Source: Bradyrhizobium sp. ISRA464
GTDB taxonomy: Bacteria > Pseudomonadota > Alphaproteobacteria > Rhizobiales > Xanthobacteraceae
Length of the DNA: 64,000 nucleotides
Assembly (NCBI RefSeq): GCF_029910095.1
Contig: NZ_CP094526.1
Span: 496,001 to 560,000, forward strand
Reading direction: 5' to 3'
Each line of letters opens with the position of its first letter. Positions within the stretch are counted from its first letter, which is position 1. Position numbers and translations under genes: made by a program. The notes beneath the pieces were generated by a model. It made no database searches. It was not told where the DNA came from and was given only the letters and a program-made list of their open reading frames with translations. This document shows positions 8,915-17,198 of this stretch, one piece after another.

Positions 8915-8950
8915 AAACCCCTGCGGTCCTCCCGTTGACCGCAGGGGTTT
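8915..8950. terminator. Bidirectional intrinsic terminator
   Basis: A perfect 12-bp stem AAACCCCTGCGG / CCGCAGGGGTTT (8915-8926 with 8939-8950) with a 12-nt loop lies between the convergent Crp/Fnr and RND permease genes, with T-rich ends on both strands. Confidence 0.85.
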
Positions 8951-8978
8951 TGCTTTCAGCGCCGCCGCGATTGCGCCA

Positions 8979-11900
8979 TCATTCCGCCGCAGGCGAGATC
9001 GCGTCCGGCGGTCCCTTGGATGGAGGCATGGATTGATCGTCGTTCGGGGGGAGCTCGTGGTCGGCGTGCGAGACCACGAGCCGCTTGCTGAAGCGCCAGA
9101 TCAGGGCGCCGATGTCGTCCATCACCATGAACATCGCCGGCACGAACACCAGCGACAGCAGTGTCGAGAACAGGAGACCGCCGATCACCGCGAGCGCCAT
9201 CGGCGAGCGGAACTCGCCGCCGGCGCCGAAGGCGAGTGCGGACGGCGTCATGCCTGCAACCATCGCGATGGTGGTCATCACGATCGGACGGGCGCGCTTC
9301 ATGCCGGCGTCGATCATCGCCTCTTCGCGTGTCTTGCCGCCGCGGATCGCCTCGATGGCGAACTCGACCAGCATGATCGCGTTCTTGGTGACGATGCCCA
9401 TCAGCATCAGGATGCCGATCCACACCGGCGTGGTGAGCTGCTTGCCGGTCAACAGCAGCGCCCCGATCGCGCCGCCGATCGAGAGCGGCAGCGAGAACAG
9501 GATGGTGATCGGCTGCAGGAAGGTGCCGAACAGCAGCACCAGCACCGCATAGACCATCATCAGGCCGGCGGTGATCGCGGTGGCGAAGCCGTCGGACAGC
9601 TCGTTGAGGCTTTCGGCGTCGCCGGACGGGCTGACCTTCACGCCCTTGGGCAGGCTCTTCATGACCGGCAGGTCGTAGATCAGCTTGGTGGCGTCGCCGA
9701 GCGCGGCATTGCCGACGAGGTCAGCAGCCACCGTGGCCTGCCGCTCGCGGTCGTAGCGGTTGATGCTGGTCGGGCCCTGGTCGAGCTTGATGTCGGCGAC
9801 GACCGACAGCGGCACGCCGCCGCGCTCGCCATGCTGGCCGAGGGGCACCCGCAGCTGTTGCAGCATCTTCAGGTCACCGCGCGCATTGTCCTCGAGCTGC
9901 ACGCGGATCGGCACCTGGCGGTCGCCGGCGTCGAACTTGGCCAGCGCCGGGCCGACGTCGCCGATGGTGGCGACGCGGATGGTCTGCGACAGGCTCTCGG
10001 TCGAGACGCCGAGCCTCGCGGCGAGTTCCGCGCGCGGGTGGATGCGCAGCTCGGGCCGGTCGAGCGCGGTCTCCGAGATCACATTGGCGATGATCGGGAT
10101 CCGCTTCATCTGCGTCGCCAGCTCGCTGGCGACGTTGTTGACGATGTTGCTGTCGGTGCCGGTGACGACCAGCGAGATCGCGCGCAGGCCGTTCTCGTCG
10201 AGGAACCAGAACCGGATATCCGGCACGTTCTCGAGCTCCTTGCTGATCGAAAGCTCGAGCTGGCGCTGCGTGATCTTGCGGTCGGCCTTTGGCGTGTAGT
10301 TGATGATCAGTGCGGCGCGACGCACCTCCTGGGTGCCCGGCGGCACCCGGCCGCCGTCGACGAACACGCTTCGTACCTCGGGCCGCCTGCGCAACCGCGC
10401 CACGATCTCCTCGGTGACCTTCTCGGTATAAGCAAGCTGCGAGCCCGGCGGCAGCTCCATCGCGAGCAGCGAGCGTGCGGTGTCCTGCGCCGGCAGGAAG
10501 CCCTGCGGCAGCAGCGTGATGCTCCAGATCGATGCAGCGAAGATCGCAAAGCCGATCAGCACGGTGACGTAGTGGTGCTTCACCGACCAGGTGACGAGGC
10601 TGTGGTAGCCACGCAGGATGCGGCCCGGCGGCGGCTCGTCCTGCGAATGATGCTTGAGGAAGTAGGCGGCCAGCATCGGCGTGACGAAGCGCGCGGCGAG
10701 CAGCGAGAAGAACACCTGCACCGAGACGGTGATGCCGAACTGCTTGAAGAATTGCCCGGCGACGCCGGACATGAAGCTCGCGGGCGCGAAGATCGCGATG
10801 ATCGTCAGCGAGATCGCGATCACCGCAAGGCCGATCTCATCGGCAGCTTCAAGTGCGGCACGATAAGGCGTCTTGCCCATCCGCATGTGGCGGACGATGT
10901 TCTCGATCTCGACAATGGCGTCGTCGACCAGGATGCCGGTCGACAGCGTGATGGCGAGGAAGGAGACGAGGTTGAGCGAGAAGCCGAGGATGTCCATCGC
11001 CCAGAACGCCGGGAAGATCGACAACGGCAGCGAGACCGCGGCGATGATCGTGGCTCTGATGTCGCGCAGGAACAACAGCACGATGATGACGGCGAGGATC
11101 GCGCCCTCGAACAGGGTCGAGATCGCCGCTTCGTAATTGCCCTTGGTGAACTCCACCGAAGTGTCGATCAGCTTGAGGTCGACGTCGGGATAGGCAGCCT
11201 TCAGGGCGTCGATGCGCTTCTGCACGGCGGCCGCGACCACCACGTCGCTGGCGCCCTTGGAGCGCTTGATGCCGAGCGCCACCACCGGCTCGCCGTTGAA
11301 ACGGGCGAAGGTGCGGCGGTCGGCGATGGTGTCGGTGACGGTGCCGAGGTCGTCGAGCCGCACCTCGCCGCCGCCGAACAGCGGGATCATGGTGCCGGCG
11401 AGCTCGTTCAGGGTCTTGGCGCCGGCGAGTGTGCGGATTGCCTGGTCGTTCTTGCCGATCTCGGCGCGGCCGCCGGCGAGATCGACATTGCTGCCACGCA
11501 GGATCTGGCTGACATTGACAGCGGTGAGGCCGACGGCCTGCAACTTGTCGGGATCGAGCGAGACCAGGATCTCGCGCTCGACACCGCCGATGCGCTCGAC
11601 CTGCGCGACGCCGCGCACGCCCTGCAGCGCGCGCTTGACCACGTCGTCGACGAAATAGGACAACTGCTCCGGCGTCTTGCCGGGCGAGATCGCGGCATAG
11701 GTCACGATCGGCAGGCCGATCACATCGACGCGCTGGATCAGCGGCTCGGTGACGTTCTGCGGCAGATTGGCGCGCACGCGGGTGACTGCGTCCTTGACGT
11801 CGTTCAGCGCGCGGTCGGTGTTGGTCTCCAGCGCGAACTGGATCGTGGTGACCGACAGGCCGTCGGTGATCGACGATGAAATATGGCGTACGCCCTCGAC

Positions 11901-12125
11901 GCCGGAGACGCCGTCTTCGATGGTCTTGGTGACCTGCGATTCAAGTTCCGAAGGTGCTGCGCCGAACTGCGAGACCGCAACCGAGATCACAGGAATGTCG
12001 GCGCTCGGCAGCCGCGTCACCGCGAGCTTGGTGAAGGACACCCAGCCCAGCAAGAGCAGGATGATCGAGAAGACGATCGAGGGAAGCGGGTTCCGGATCG
12101 ACCATGCCGAGATGTTCAAAGCCAT
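8979..12125 (-). CDS. RND multidrug efflux permease, HAE1/AcrB family
   Basis: 1048 aa, the family's usual length, with twelve predicted membrane segments and two large periplasmic loops. TM1 begins at IRNPLPSIVFSIILLLLG. TM4 carries the proton-relay acidic pair (GILVDDAIVEIEN) and TM10 the matching lysine (GIVTKNAI). It should export hydrophobic compounds by proton antiport as a trimer. Its start codon overlaps the stop of the upstream adaptor gene (TAATG), which implies translational coupling. No outer-membrane channel gene is nearby. The C-terminal tail is short and cytoplasmic. Confidence 0.97.
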   Translation of the reverse strand: MALNISAWSIRNPLPSIVFSIILLLLGWVSFTKLAVTRLPSADIPVISVAVSQFGAAPSELESQVTKTIEDGVSGVEGVRHISSSITDGLSVTTIQFALETNTDRALNDVKDAVTRVRANLPQNVTEPLIQRVDVIGLPIVTYAAISPGKTPEQLSYFVDDVVKRALQGVRGVAQVERIGGVEREILVSLDPDKLQAVGLTAVNVSQILRGSNVDLAGGRAEIGKNDQAIRTLAGAKTLNELAGTMIPLFGGGEVRLDDLGTVTDTIADRRTFARFNGEPVVALGIKRSKGASDVVVAAAVQKRIDALKAAYPDVDLKLIDTSVEFTKGNYEAAISTLFEGAILAVIIVLLFLRDIRATIIAAVSLPLSIFPAFWAMDILGFSLNLVSFLAITLSTGILVDDAIVEIENIVRHMRMGKTPYRAALEAADEIGLAVIAISLTIIAIFAPASFMSGVAGQFFKQFGITVSVQVFFSLLAARFVTPMLAAYFLKHHSQDEPPPGRILRGYHSLVTWSVKHHYVTVLIGFAIFAASIWSITLLPQGFLPAQDTARSLLAMELPPGSQLAYTEKVTEEIVARLRRRPEVRSVFVDGGRVPPGTQEVRRAALIINYTPKADRKITQRQLELSISKELENVPDIRFWFLDENGLRAISLVVTGTDSNIVNNVASELATQMKRIPIIANVISETALDRPELRIHPRAELAARLGVSTESLSQTIRVATIGDVGPALAKFDAGDRQVPIRVQLEDNARGDLKMLQQLRVPLGQHGERGGVPLSVVADIKLDQGPTSINRYDRERQATVAADLVGNAALGDATKLIYDLPVMKSLPKGVKVSPSGDAESLNELSDGFATAITAGLMMVYAVLVLLFGTFLQPITILFSLPLSIGGAIGALLLTGKQLTTPVWIGILMLMGIVTKNAIMLVEFAIEAIRGGKTREEAMIDAGMKRARPIVMTTIAMVAGMTPSALAFGAGGEFRSPMALAVIGGLLFSTLLSLVFVPAMFMVMDDIGALIWRFSKRLVVSHADHELPPNDDQSMPPSKGPPDAISPAAE

Positions 12126-13042
12126 TAGCGTGTCCGCGTACGATCGAGGTCTTCGGCAAATATCGTCTTGATCTGGTCGCCGTCATGCAGCGAGGTGCCG
12201 GCGTCGGCCACGACGATTTCGCCGACGTCGAGACCCTCAAGGATTTCGGTCGAGGTGTCGGACGTCAGCCCGACGCGGACCCTGCGCGTCTCGATCGTAT
12301 TGCCCTTCACGACCTGCAGCGTCAGGCGGTCGATCGCGGTGCGCGGCACGGCGACGCCGCAGGAGCGCTTGGCGTCGATATTGGCGCGGGCAAACATGCC
12401 GACCTTGAGCGTGGGGTTGTTGTTCAGGGAGATGCGGACATGCCCGAGCTGGGTGGTGCGGTCGATCTGCGGCGAGATCAGGCGCACCTTGCCGACCATA
12501 TCAGGCGCATCGTCCCGGCTGATTCGCACCGTGGCGCCCGGATTGAGCTTCAGGAGCTGGAAGCCCGGCACCTCGGCGTCGAGCTCGATCTCGTTGTTGA
12601 CGGAGATCTTGAACATGGGAGGGGCCTGCGGCGAGGCCGGCGCGCCGACCGCGGTGCGCACCTCGGTGACGAGCCCGGTCGCCGGCGCACGCAGCACGAT
12701 CGGCTTGGTATTGCCCTGGGCGGCCTGCTGCGGCGGCGGAGTCAGTCGCGCCAGTTCCTGGCCCTCGGTGACGGCGTCGCCCTCGCGAACCAGGACCTCG
12801 GTGACCTTGGAGCCTTCCTGGTCGACATTCACCTGCGCCTCGCGGCGCGGCACGATGAATCCGGTGACGCGGACCATGTCGGAGAAGCAGGCATTGGTCG
12901 CTTTGGTCACGACCACCAGCGCCTGGCCGGGCGTCTCCTTCGCTTCCGGGTGGGAGCGGAGCTCGAACGAATAATAGGCGATGCCAAGGGCGACAAGGAC
13001 GACCGTTCCAAGCGCTGGCCTGAGGTACTGAGGAAAATTCAT
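12125..13042 (-). CDS. RND periplasmic adaptor, hairpin-less, partner of the 8979 pump
   Basis: 305 aa with an N-terminal membrane anchor (residues 8-25). The lipoyl halves (GDAVTEGQELARL and VLRAPATGLVTEV) are joined by a short Pro/Gln-rich loop instead of a helical hairpin. Cys52 and Cys228 are the only cysteines and match Cys55 and Cys223 of the adaptor at 3272-4174, so this is a distinct adaptor subfamily with a possible disulphide. The TAATG overlap with the permease shows they work as one pump. The start at 13042 is chosen because the anchor follows directly; 13075 is possible. Confidence 0.93.
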   Translation of the reverse strand: MNFPQYLRPALGTVVLVALGIAYYSFELRSHPEAKETPGQALVVVTKATNACFSDMVRVTGFIVPRREAQVNVDQEGSKVTEVLVREGDAVTEGQELARLTPPPQQAAQGNTKPIVLRAPATGLVTEVRTAVGAPASPQAPPMFKISVNNEIELDAEVPGFQLLKLNPGATVRISRDDAPDMVGKVRLISPQIDRTTQLGHVRISLNNNPTLKVGMFARANIDAKRSCGVAVPRTAIDRLTLQVVKGNTIETRRVRVGLTSDTSTEILEGLDVGEIVVADAGTSLHDGDQIKTIFAEDLDRTRTR

Positions 13043-13250
13043 CGCCGGATCAACCCAGAACTTGGCGCGTCGCATGCGCCTGTCGAAACCTCATCCCGCT
13101 CGTCACCTCGCTGTCCGGGTGCGCGCAGTCCCGGTATCCATTCTTTCGGATCATGCTCTGACATCATGTGAGGCGGGTCACTCGGGCTTGCTTTCACGTT
13201 TGCCTTTTCGTTTGCCTCTTCGTTTGCCTTGGGCTTGCCCCAAATGCAAA

Positions 13251-13276
13251 TGCGTCCCGCCGGGGTGCGGGACGCA
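13251..13276 (-). terminator. Hairpin, probable terminator
   Basis: TGCGTCCCGC-CGGGGT-GCGGGACGCA, a 10-bp perfect stem, lies downstream of the OmpA relic on its strand and is followed by a modest T-rich stretch. Confidence 0.55.
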
Positions 13277-13309
13277 TTGTAACCGCAAAAATATGGCATG
13301 CCACGCCCA

Positions 13310-13494
13310 TCACTTGGACGCGGAGGCCTTGTTTTCCATGTTCACGACCTGCACGCGGCGGTTCACTTCCGACGGCGTCTGGCTCGGGTCCTTCAGCTTG
13401 CTCTTGCCATAGCCGACCGTGACGCGAACGACAGCGCGGCGCCGATGGTCGTGATCGAAACGACGGCGGCCAGATGTCCGGACGGCTTGAACAT
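13310..13494 (-). pseudogene. Internally deleted OmpA-family gene
   Basis: The frame opens at 13494 with a strong GGAGGG site and encodes a signal-peptide-like start (MFKPSGHLAAVVSITTIGAA). It then loses frame. The other frame down to 13310 encodes the tail of an OmpA-like peptidoglycan-binding domain (VGYGKSKLKDPSQTPSEVNR, then RVQVVNMENKAS and a stop). The usual 150-200 residues in between are missing. This is most simply an internal deletion that joined the leader to the extreme C-terminus out of frame. Confidence 0.7.
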
Positions 13495-13629
13495 GGAGTC
13501 CCTCCTGCGCGCTACGCGCGTTTCCAAATAACGACCGAAATCGATTAGCCGGCGCGAGGCACCCGCTGTTTGGTCGAGCAATTCAGCCGGCGGTTCGAGG
13601 TCGGCCGCGGCCGGCGCCGATTTGCCTCG

Positions 13630-15135
13630 TCACTTCACGCCGTACTCGGCGAACTCCTTCACGATATTCGGGTCCATCGCCTTGGCGTTGGCGATGTCGA
13701 GATCGCCTTCCGCGATCGCGCCGTTGCGTTTCTTGGCGAGGCCCCTTCCGTACAGCGACGACGTCAGGCGCGGATTGATCTTCAGCGCCGCGTCGAAATC
13801 GGCGATCGCATTCTTGTTCTGCCCGCCCTTCAGGTTCATCAGGCCGCGGCTGTCGAGCGCATCGACAAAGTTCGGACGCAGCCGCAGCGCCTCGTTACAA
13901 TCCTTCAGCGCGGCCTGCAGGTCACCGATCACGGTGCGCACCCAGCAGCGGTTGTTATAGGCCTCGACATCCTTGGGGTTCAGCCGCAGCGAATTGGTGA
14001 AGTCGCTGATTGCGAGCTGGTAGGCGCCCTTGCTGGCATAGACCTGGCCGCGGCGATACAGCGCCGCCGCATCGTCCGGATTCTTGTCGAGCCGGTCGCT
14101 CAGACCCTTGATCGTTGGATCGTCGGCAAGCGCGAGTGCGGCCGGGCTGGTCGGGGTCGGCGAGGGCTCGATCACCGTGGGCGCCTGAGCGGGCGGTGGC
14201 GGCAGGGTGATCTCGGCCTGCTTCGGTGGTGCCGGCGGCGGTGGTGGCGCCGGGGTTGGCGCTATCGCGGTCTTAACGGGCGGTGCCGGCGGAGCCTGTG
14301 CGGGCTGCGATGCTGGTGTGGGCTGTGGTGCCGCCACCTCGGCCGTAGGCGCGGCAGGCGGCAGGCTCGCAGGCTGCGGCGCGCCGCCCGGGATGAAGGA
14401 GAAATCCTCAGCCAGCGACGACGAAATCCACGGCACCTGCTCCTGGCGCGAGGCCCGGGTGACGCCGACGCGGGTGCGGTTCAGCGTCTCTTCCGCCATC
14501 AGGCCGGGGGTGCGGATTTCCTTCAGCAGCTCCCGCACGAACAGGCTGTGATCGCTGCCATTGTCGGAGACGACCGACGACAGCGCCGCCGAGTACATCA
14601 CCAACGTTCCGTTGGGGGCGATCACCGGGGCAAGGCCCGCCGAAAAGCTGCGGAAGCGGCGCTCGAACGGATTGCGCCTGCTAGCGTCGATCAGGGCGAT
14701 CTTGACGCCGGCGCCGCGGCTGTTGATCTCGCCAAGCACGGTCTCGAGGCTGATGCCGTCGCGGCGAACGTCGGGCTCGGCCCAGATCTGCGCATCGACC
14801 GGGATCATGTAGCTTTGCCGGTTCGATTGGATGCCGTAGCCCGAGAAGAAGATCAGCGCCACCGAGCCCGGTTTGATCTTGGCGTAGAGCTTGTCGAAGG
14901 CGCGGCGCATGCCGTCGCCGGTCAGGTTCTCGCCGATATCGACGGCGAAGCCGTCGCGCTTGAGCTCGTCGGCGACATCGCGCGCGTCGTTGATCGGCTC
15001 CTTTAGCGGCGCGTCGGCGTCCGGATATTTGGCGTTGCCGATGACCAGCGCGAAACGTTCACCGGCTGCGAGGGATGGGGCTGGCAAGGCGATCGAAAAA
15101 ATCAACGTGGCGAGCAAGGCAAGGCGGATTTTCAT
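13630..15135 (-). CDS. Caspase-like Tyr/Ser pseudoenzyme with C-terminal TPR repeats
   Basis: 501 aa. A signal peptide (residues 1-23) precedes a caspase-fold domain (about 25-245), a Pro/Ala-rich linker (about 250-345) and three to four TPR repeats (about 350-490, for example AAALYRRGQVYASKGAYQLA). The catalytic loops read FFSGYG (Tyr100) and LIDASRR (Ser152) instead of GHG and DACR. The protein should sit in the periplasm; the TPR part suggests a partner-binding role. It is a longer paralogue of the product at 2234-3076. The leader has no strong ribosome-binding site. It lies just upstream, on the same strand, of the OmpA relic and the pump operon. Confidence 0.87.
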   Translation of the reverse strand: MKIRLALLATLIFSIALPAPSLAAGERFALVIGNAKYPDADAPLKEPINDARDVADELKRDGFAVDIGENLTGDGMRRAFDKLYAKIKPGSVALIFFSGYGIQSNRQSYMIPVDAQIWAEPDVRRDGISLETVLGEINSRGAGVKIALIDASRRNPFERRFRSFSAGLAPVIAPNGTLVMYSAALSSVVSDNGSDHSLFVRELLKEIRTPGLMAEETLNRTRVGVTRASRQEQVPWISSSLAEDFSFIPGGAPQPASLPPAAPTAEVAAPQPTPASQPAQAPPAPPVKTAIAPTPAPPPPPAPPKQAEITLPPPPAQAPTVIEPSPTPTSPAALALADDPTIKGLSDRLDKNPDDAAALYRRGQVYASKGAYQLAISDFTNSLRLNPKDVEAYNNRCWVRTVIGDLQAALKDCNEALRLRPNFVDALDSRGLMNLKGGQNKNAIADFDAALKINPRLTSSLYGRGLAKKRNGAIAEGDLDIANAKAMDPNIVKEFAEYGVK

Positions 15136-15492
15136 GATCGCGGCAATCCAGATCGCGGCATTCCAAACAAAAAGGCGCCGACTCCAGCTCGCGCCTCGGC
15201 GACCTTACTCTACGGAAAAACCATTATCAAACCAGCGCCAAACCCCGTCAACGCCTCGCCGCGGCGTCGTTGATCGCAACAGTTGTGCAGGCCGGAACGC
15301 AATCGCCGCGGTCATGGCGCCATCGTCATCCGCGCATGGTGCAAGTTCCGGCGAGAGGATAATGTGATAGCTCTCACAGAGGCCGCGGCCGCTCCGTCAC
15401 GCGCCTGCCACTCTGCGTGCGCGGTTTGACCTTTGCGCGGAGCGATGGCTTTGTGTGCGGGACGGCAAGCCACTCAAACAAGAGCGAAACCG
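15136..15492. other. Intergenic spacer between divergent genes
   Basis: About 357 nt separate the divergent caspase-TPR gene and the lactonase-like gene. It presumably holds both promoters, but I see no clear operator, hairpin or RNA gene. Confidence 0.5.
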
Positions 15493-16299
15493 ATGGGAAA
15501 CGCCTACGAAATCTACGCCCTGCGCTATGCGACGATGTCGCCGCGCACGCCCAACATGAACTTCCTGGCGCCTGATCCGCACGACACCACCGCGCAGGAT
15601 CTCGATTACTTCGTCTGGCTGATCCGCGGCCACGGCCGTGACATCTTGGTCGACACCGGCTTCAACGCCGAGGAAGCCAAGGCGCGCGCCCGCAAGCTGA
15701 CGCTCAACCCGGTCGACGCACTGGCCGGCTTCGGTGTCAGCGCCGATGCGATCCGCGACGTCATCGTTACGCATCTGCACTACGATCACGCGGGCAATCT
15801 CGACCGCTTCCCGAACGCCCGCTTCCATCTGCAGGAGCGCGAGATGAGCTACGCGACCGGCCGGTGCATGTGCAACGGCATGCTGCGCCATCCGTTCTCG
15901 GTCGAGCATGTCACGCAGATGGTGCGCCATGTCTATGGCGAGCGTGTCACCTTTCATTCCGGTGACGGCGAGATCGCGCCCGGCATCACCGTGCATCGGG
16001 TCGGTGGCCACTCCGACGGCCTGCAGGTGGTACGGGTCGAGACCGCGCGCGGCCCTGTCGTGCTGGCGTCCGACGCCGCGCATTACTATGCGAACCTGCA
16101 CAGCCGCAGCCCGTTCCCGATCGTCTACAACGTCGGCGACATGGCGCAGGGCTGGGAGACCGTCGAGCGGCTCGCCGGCCATCCGGACCGATTCATTCCC
16201 GGGCACGATCCGATCGTGAGCGAAATCTATCCGCGCGCCAGCGACAAGGTCGATGCGTTCGCCTTGCATCTGGCCCCGTCGCGGTCGTTTGCGAAGTAG
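15493..16299 (+). CDS. Metallo-beta-lactamase-fold hydrolase, N-acyl homoserine lactonase-like
   Basis: 268 aa. The dinuclear zinc motif is intact: THLHYDHAGN (His94, His96, Asp98, His99), a downstream GGHSDG histidine, Asp in LASDAAHYY, and PGHDP near the C-terminus. This order matches AhlD/AiiA-type lactonases, but the substrate cannot be read from the sequence, and an aromatic-acid lactone or ester is also possible. There is no signal peptide, so it is cytoplasmic. It precedes the MarR gene and the homogentisate run and may belong to the same catabolic block. The start at 15493 has an AGAG-type site. Confidence 0.88.
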   Translation: MGNAYEIYALRYATMSPRTPNMNFLAPDPHDTTAQDLDYFVWLIRGHGRDILVDTGFNAEEAKARARKLTLNPVDALAGFGVSADAIRDVIVTHLHYDHAGNLDRFPNARFHLQEREMSYATGRCMCNGMLRHPFSVEHVTQMVRHVYGERVTFHSGDGEIAPGITVHRVGGHSDGLQVVRVETARGPVVLASDAAHYYANLHSRSPFPIVYNVGDMAQGWETVERLAGHPDRFIPGHDPIVSEIYPRASDKVDAFALHLAPSRSFAK

Positions 16300-16349
16300 G
16301 CGCTAGAGCAAGATGAGTTTGGATCGAATCGGTTCGGCCGCGGATTCGC

Positions 16350-16375
16350 TTCACCTCTCCCAAGGGAGAGGTGAA
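16350..16375. terminator. Perfect hairpin between convergent genes
   Basis: TTCACCTCTCCC-AA-GGGAGAGGTGAA, a 12-bp stem, follows the lactonase-like gene and faces the convergent MarR gene. It resembles the short CTCTCCC repeats elsewhere in the window and may serve as a terminator. Confidence 0.5.
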
Positions 16376-16483
16376 CCTCCGTTGCCGCTCCAGCTCAACC
16401 TAATCTCATCACGCGCTAGCGTCGCTAACGGAGTCGTTGCGCGGGCATGAAGGGTTGAGAGCAGGGCGAGCGGCAGAACTCGC

Positions 16484-17044
16484 CTAATACGCTTCCTTGG
16501 CGTCGGCCTCTTCGCTGGTCTGCACGAGATCGAGGCTTGCCTCGATCTTGCCGAGCAGGTGTCCGAGGTCGCGGCGTTCCTGCGCCGAGAGGCAGGAGAG
16601 AATCTCCTGCTCCTTGCGCAGCAGGCGCGGGATCAGCTCTTCGTACAGCGCCTGCCCCTTCTTCGTCAGTCGCAGGCGGAATTCGCGGCGGTCGTCCTCG
16701 TTCTCGACGCGCTCGACAATCTCGCGCTCCATCAGCGCCGAGACTGCGCGGCTGATGGTGGATTTGTGCGTGCGGGTGCAGTGCGCGATGTATTGTGCGC
16801 TGCAGGGGTCGGCGCGAAAACCAAGCGTTGCGAGCACGCGCCACTCCGGTATGTCGAGGCCATAGCGCGCCTGATATTCGCTCGACAGCGCCGAGCTGAC
16901 CTCGGCCGAAAGCCGGTTCAGCCGGAACGGCACGAAGTGGAACAGATCAAGCCGCTTTTTCCCGGGGGCGGTATCGTCGCGCAGATCGCCGTCCAGCGCG
17001 CCGCGTGCGCGCACCGGAGGCTGGCTTGCAGAGGTCCTGGCCAA
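16484..17044 (-). CDS. MarR family transcriptional regulator
   Basis: About 186 aa with a winged helix-turn-helix: a dimerisation helix around FHFVPFRLNRLSAEVSSAL, a recognition region CTRTHKSTISRAVSALMER and a wing with NEDDRREFRLRLT. MarR proteins usually repress a divergent catabolic operon and release DNA on binding a phenolic ligand. Here the divergent operon is the flavin monooxygenase/hmgA/fahA run, so repression of that operon is likely (inference). I chose a TTG start at 17044 because GGAGG lies five bases upstream; a TTG at 17056 is the alternative. The first 35 residues are atypical. Confidence 0.88.
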   Translation of the reverse strand: MARTSASQPPVRARGALDGDLRDDTAPGKKRLDLFHFVPFRLNRLSAEVSSALSSEYQARYGLDIPEWRVLATLGFRADPCSAQYIAHCTRTHKSTISRAVSALMEREIVERVENEDDRREFRLRLTKKGQALYEELIPRLLRKEQEILSCLSAQERRDLGHLLGKIEASLDLVQTSEEADAKEAY

Positions 17045-17198
17045 AAATCCCTCCAATTTGAGTTGACGACGGGCCCGACTGGGAGTTTAAGATAGTTGCA
17101 AGTGAGACTAATTTAGCAAGATCGCGCGCCGGTCGCAAGCTTGTCATGGAAGTCCACGGCCAAAGGCCGGCGCGGAAGGAAACATCCAGGGTCACGCT

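Noticed and set aside
8764..9036. 90-codon frame after the Crp/Fnr gene
   Set aside because: It crosses the bidirectional terminator and the end of the convergent RND gene.
8889..11879. 996-codon plus-strand frame opposite the RND permease
   Set aside because: It is antisense to a clearly conserved gene; composition is Arg/Asp/His-rich shadow coding caused by GC-biased third positions.
13195..13228. Three near-copies of a 12-nt unit, TTTGCCTNTTCG
   Set aside because: Too short and degenerate for a CRISPR array or a meaningful satellite; no CRISPR array is seen anywhere in the window.
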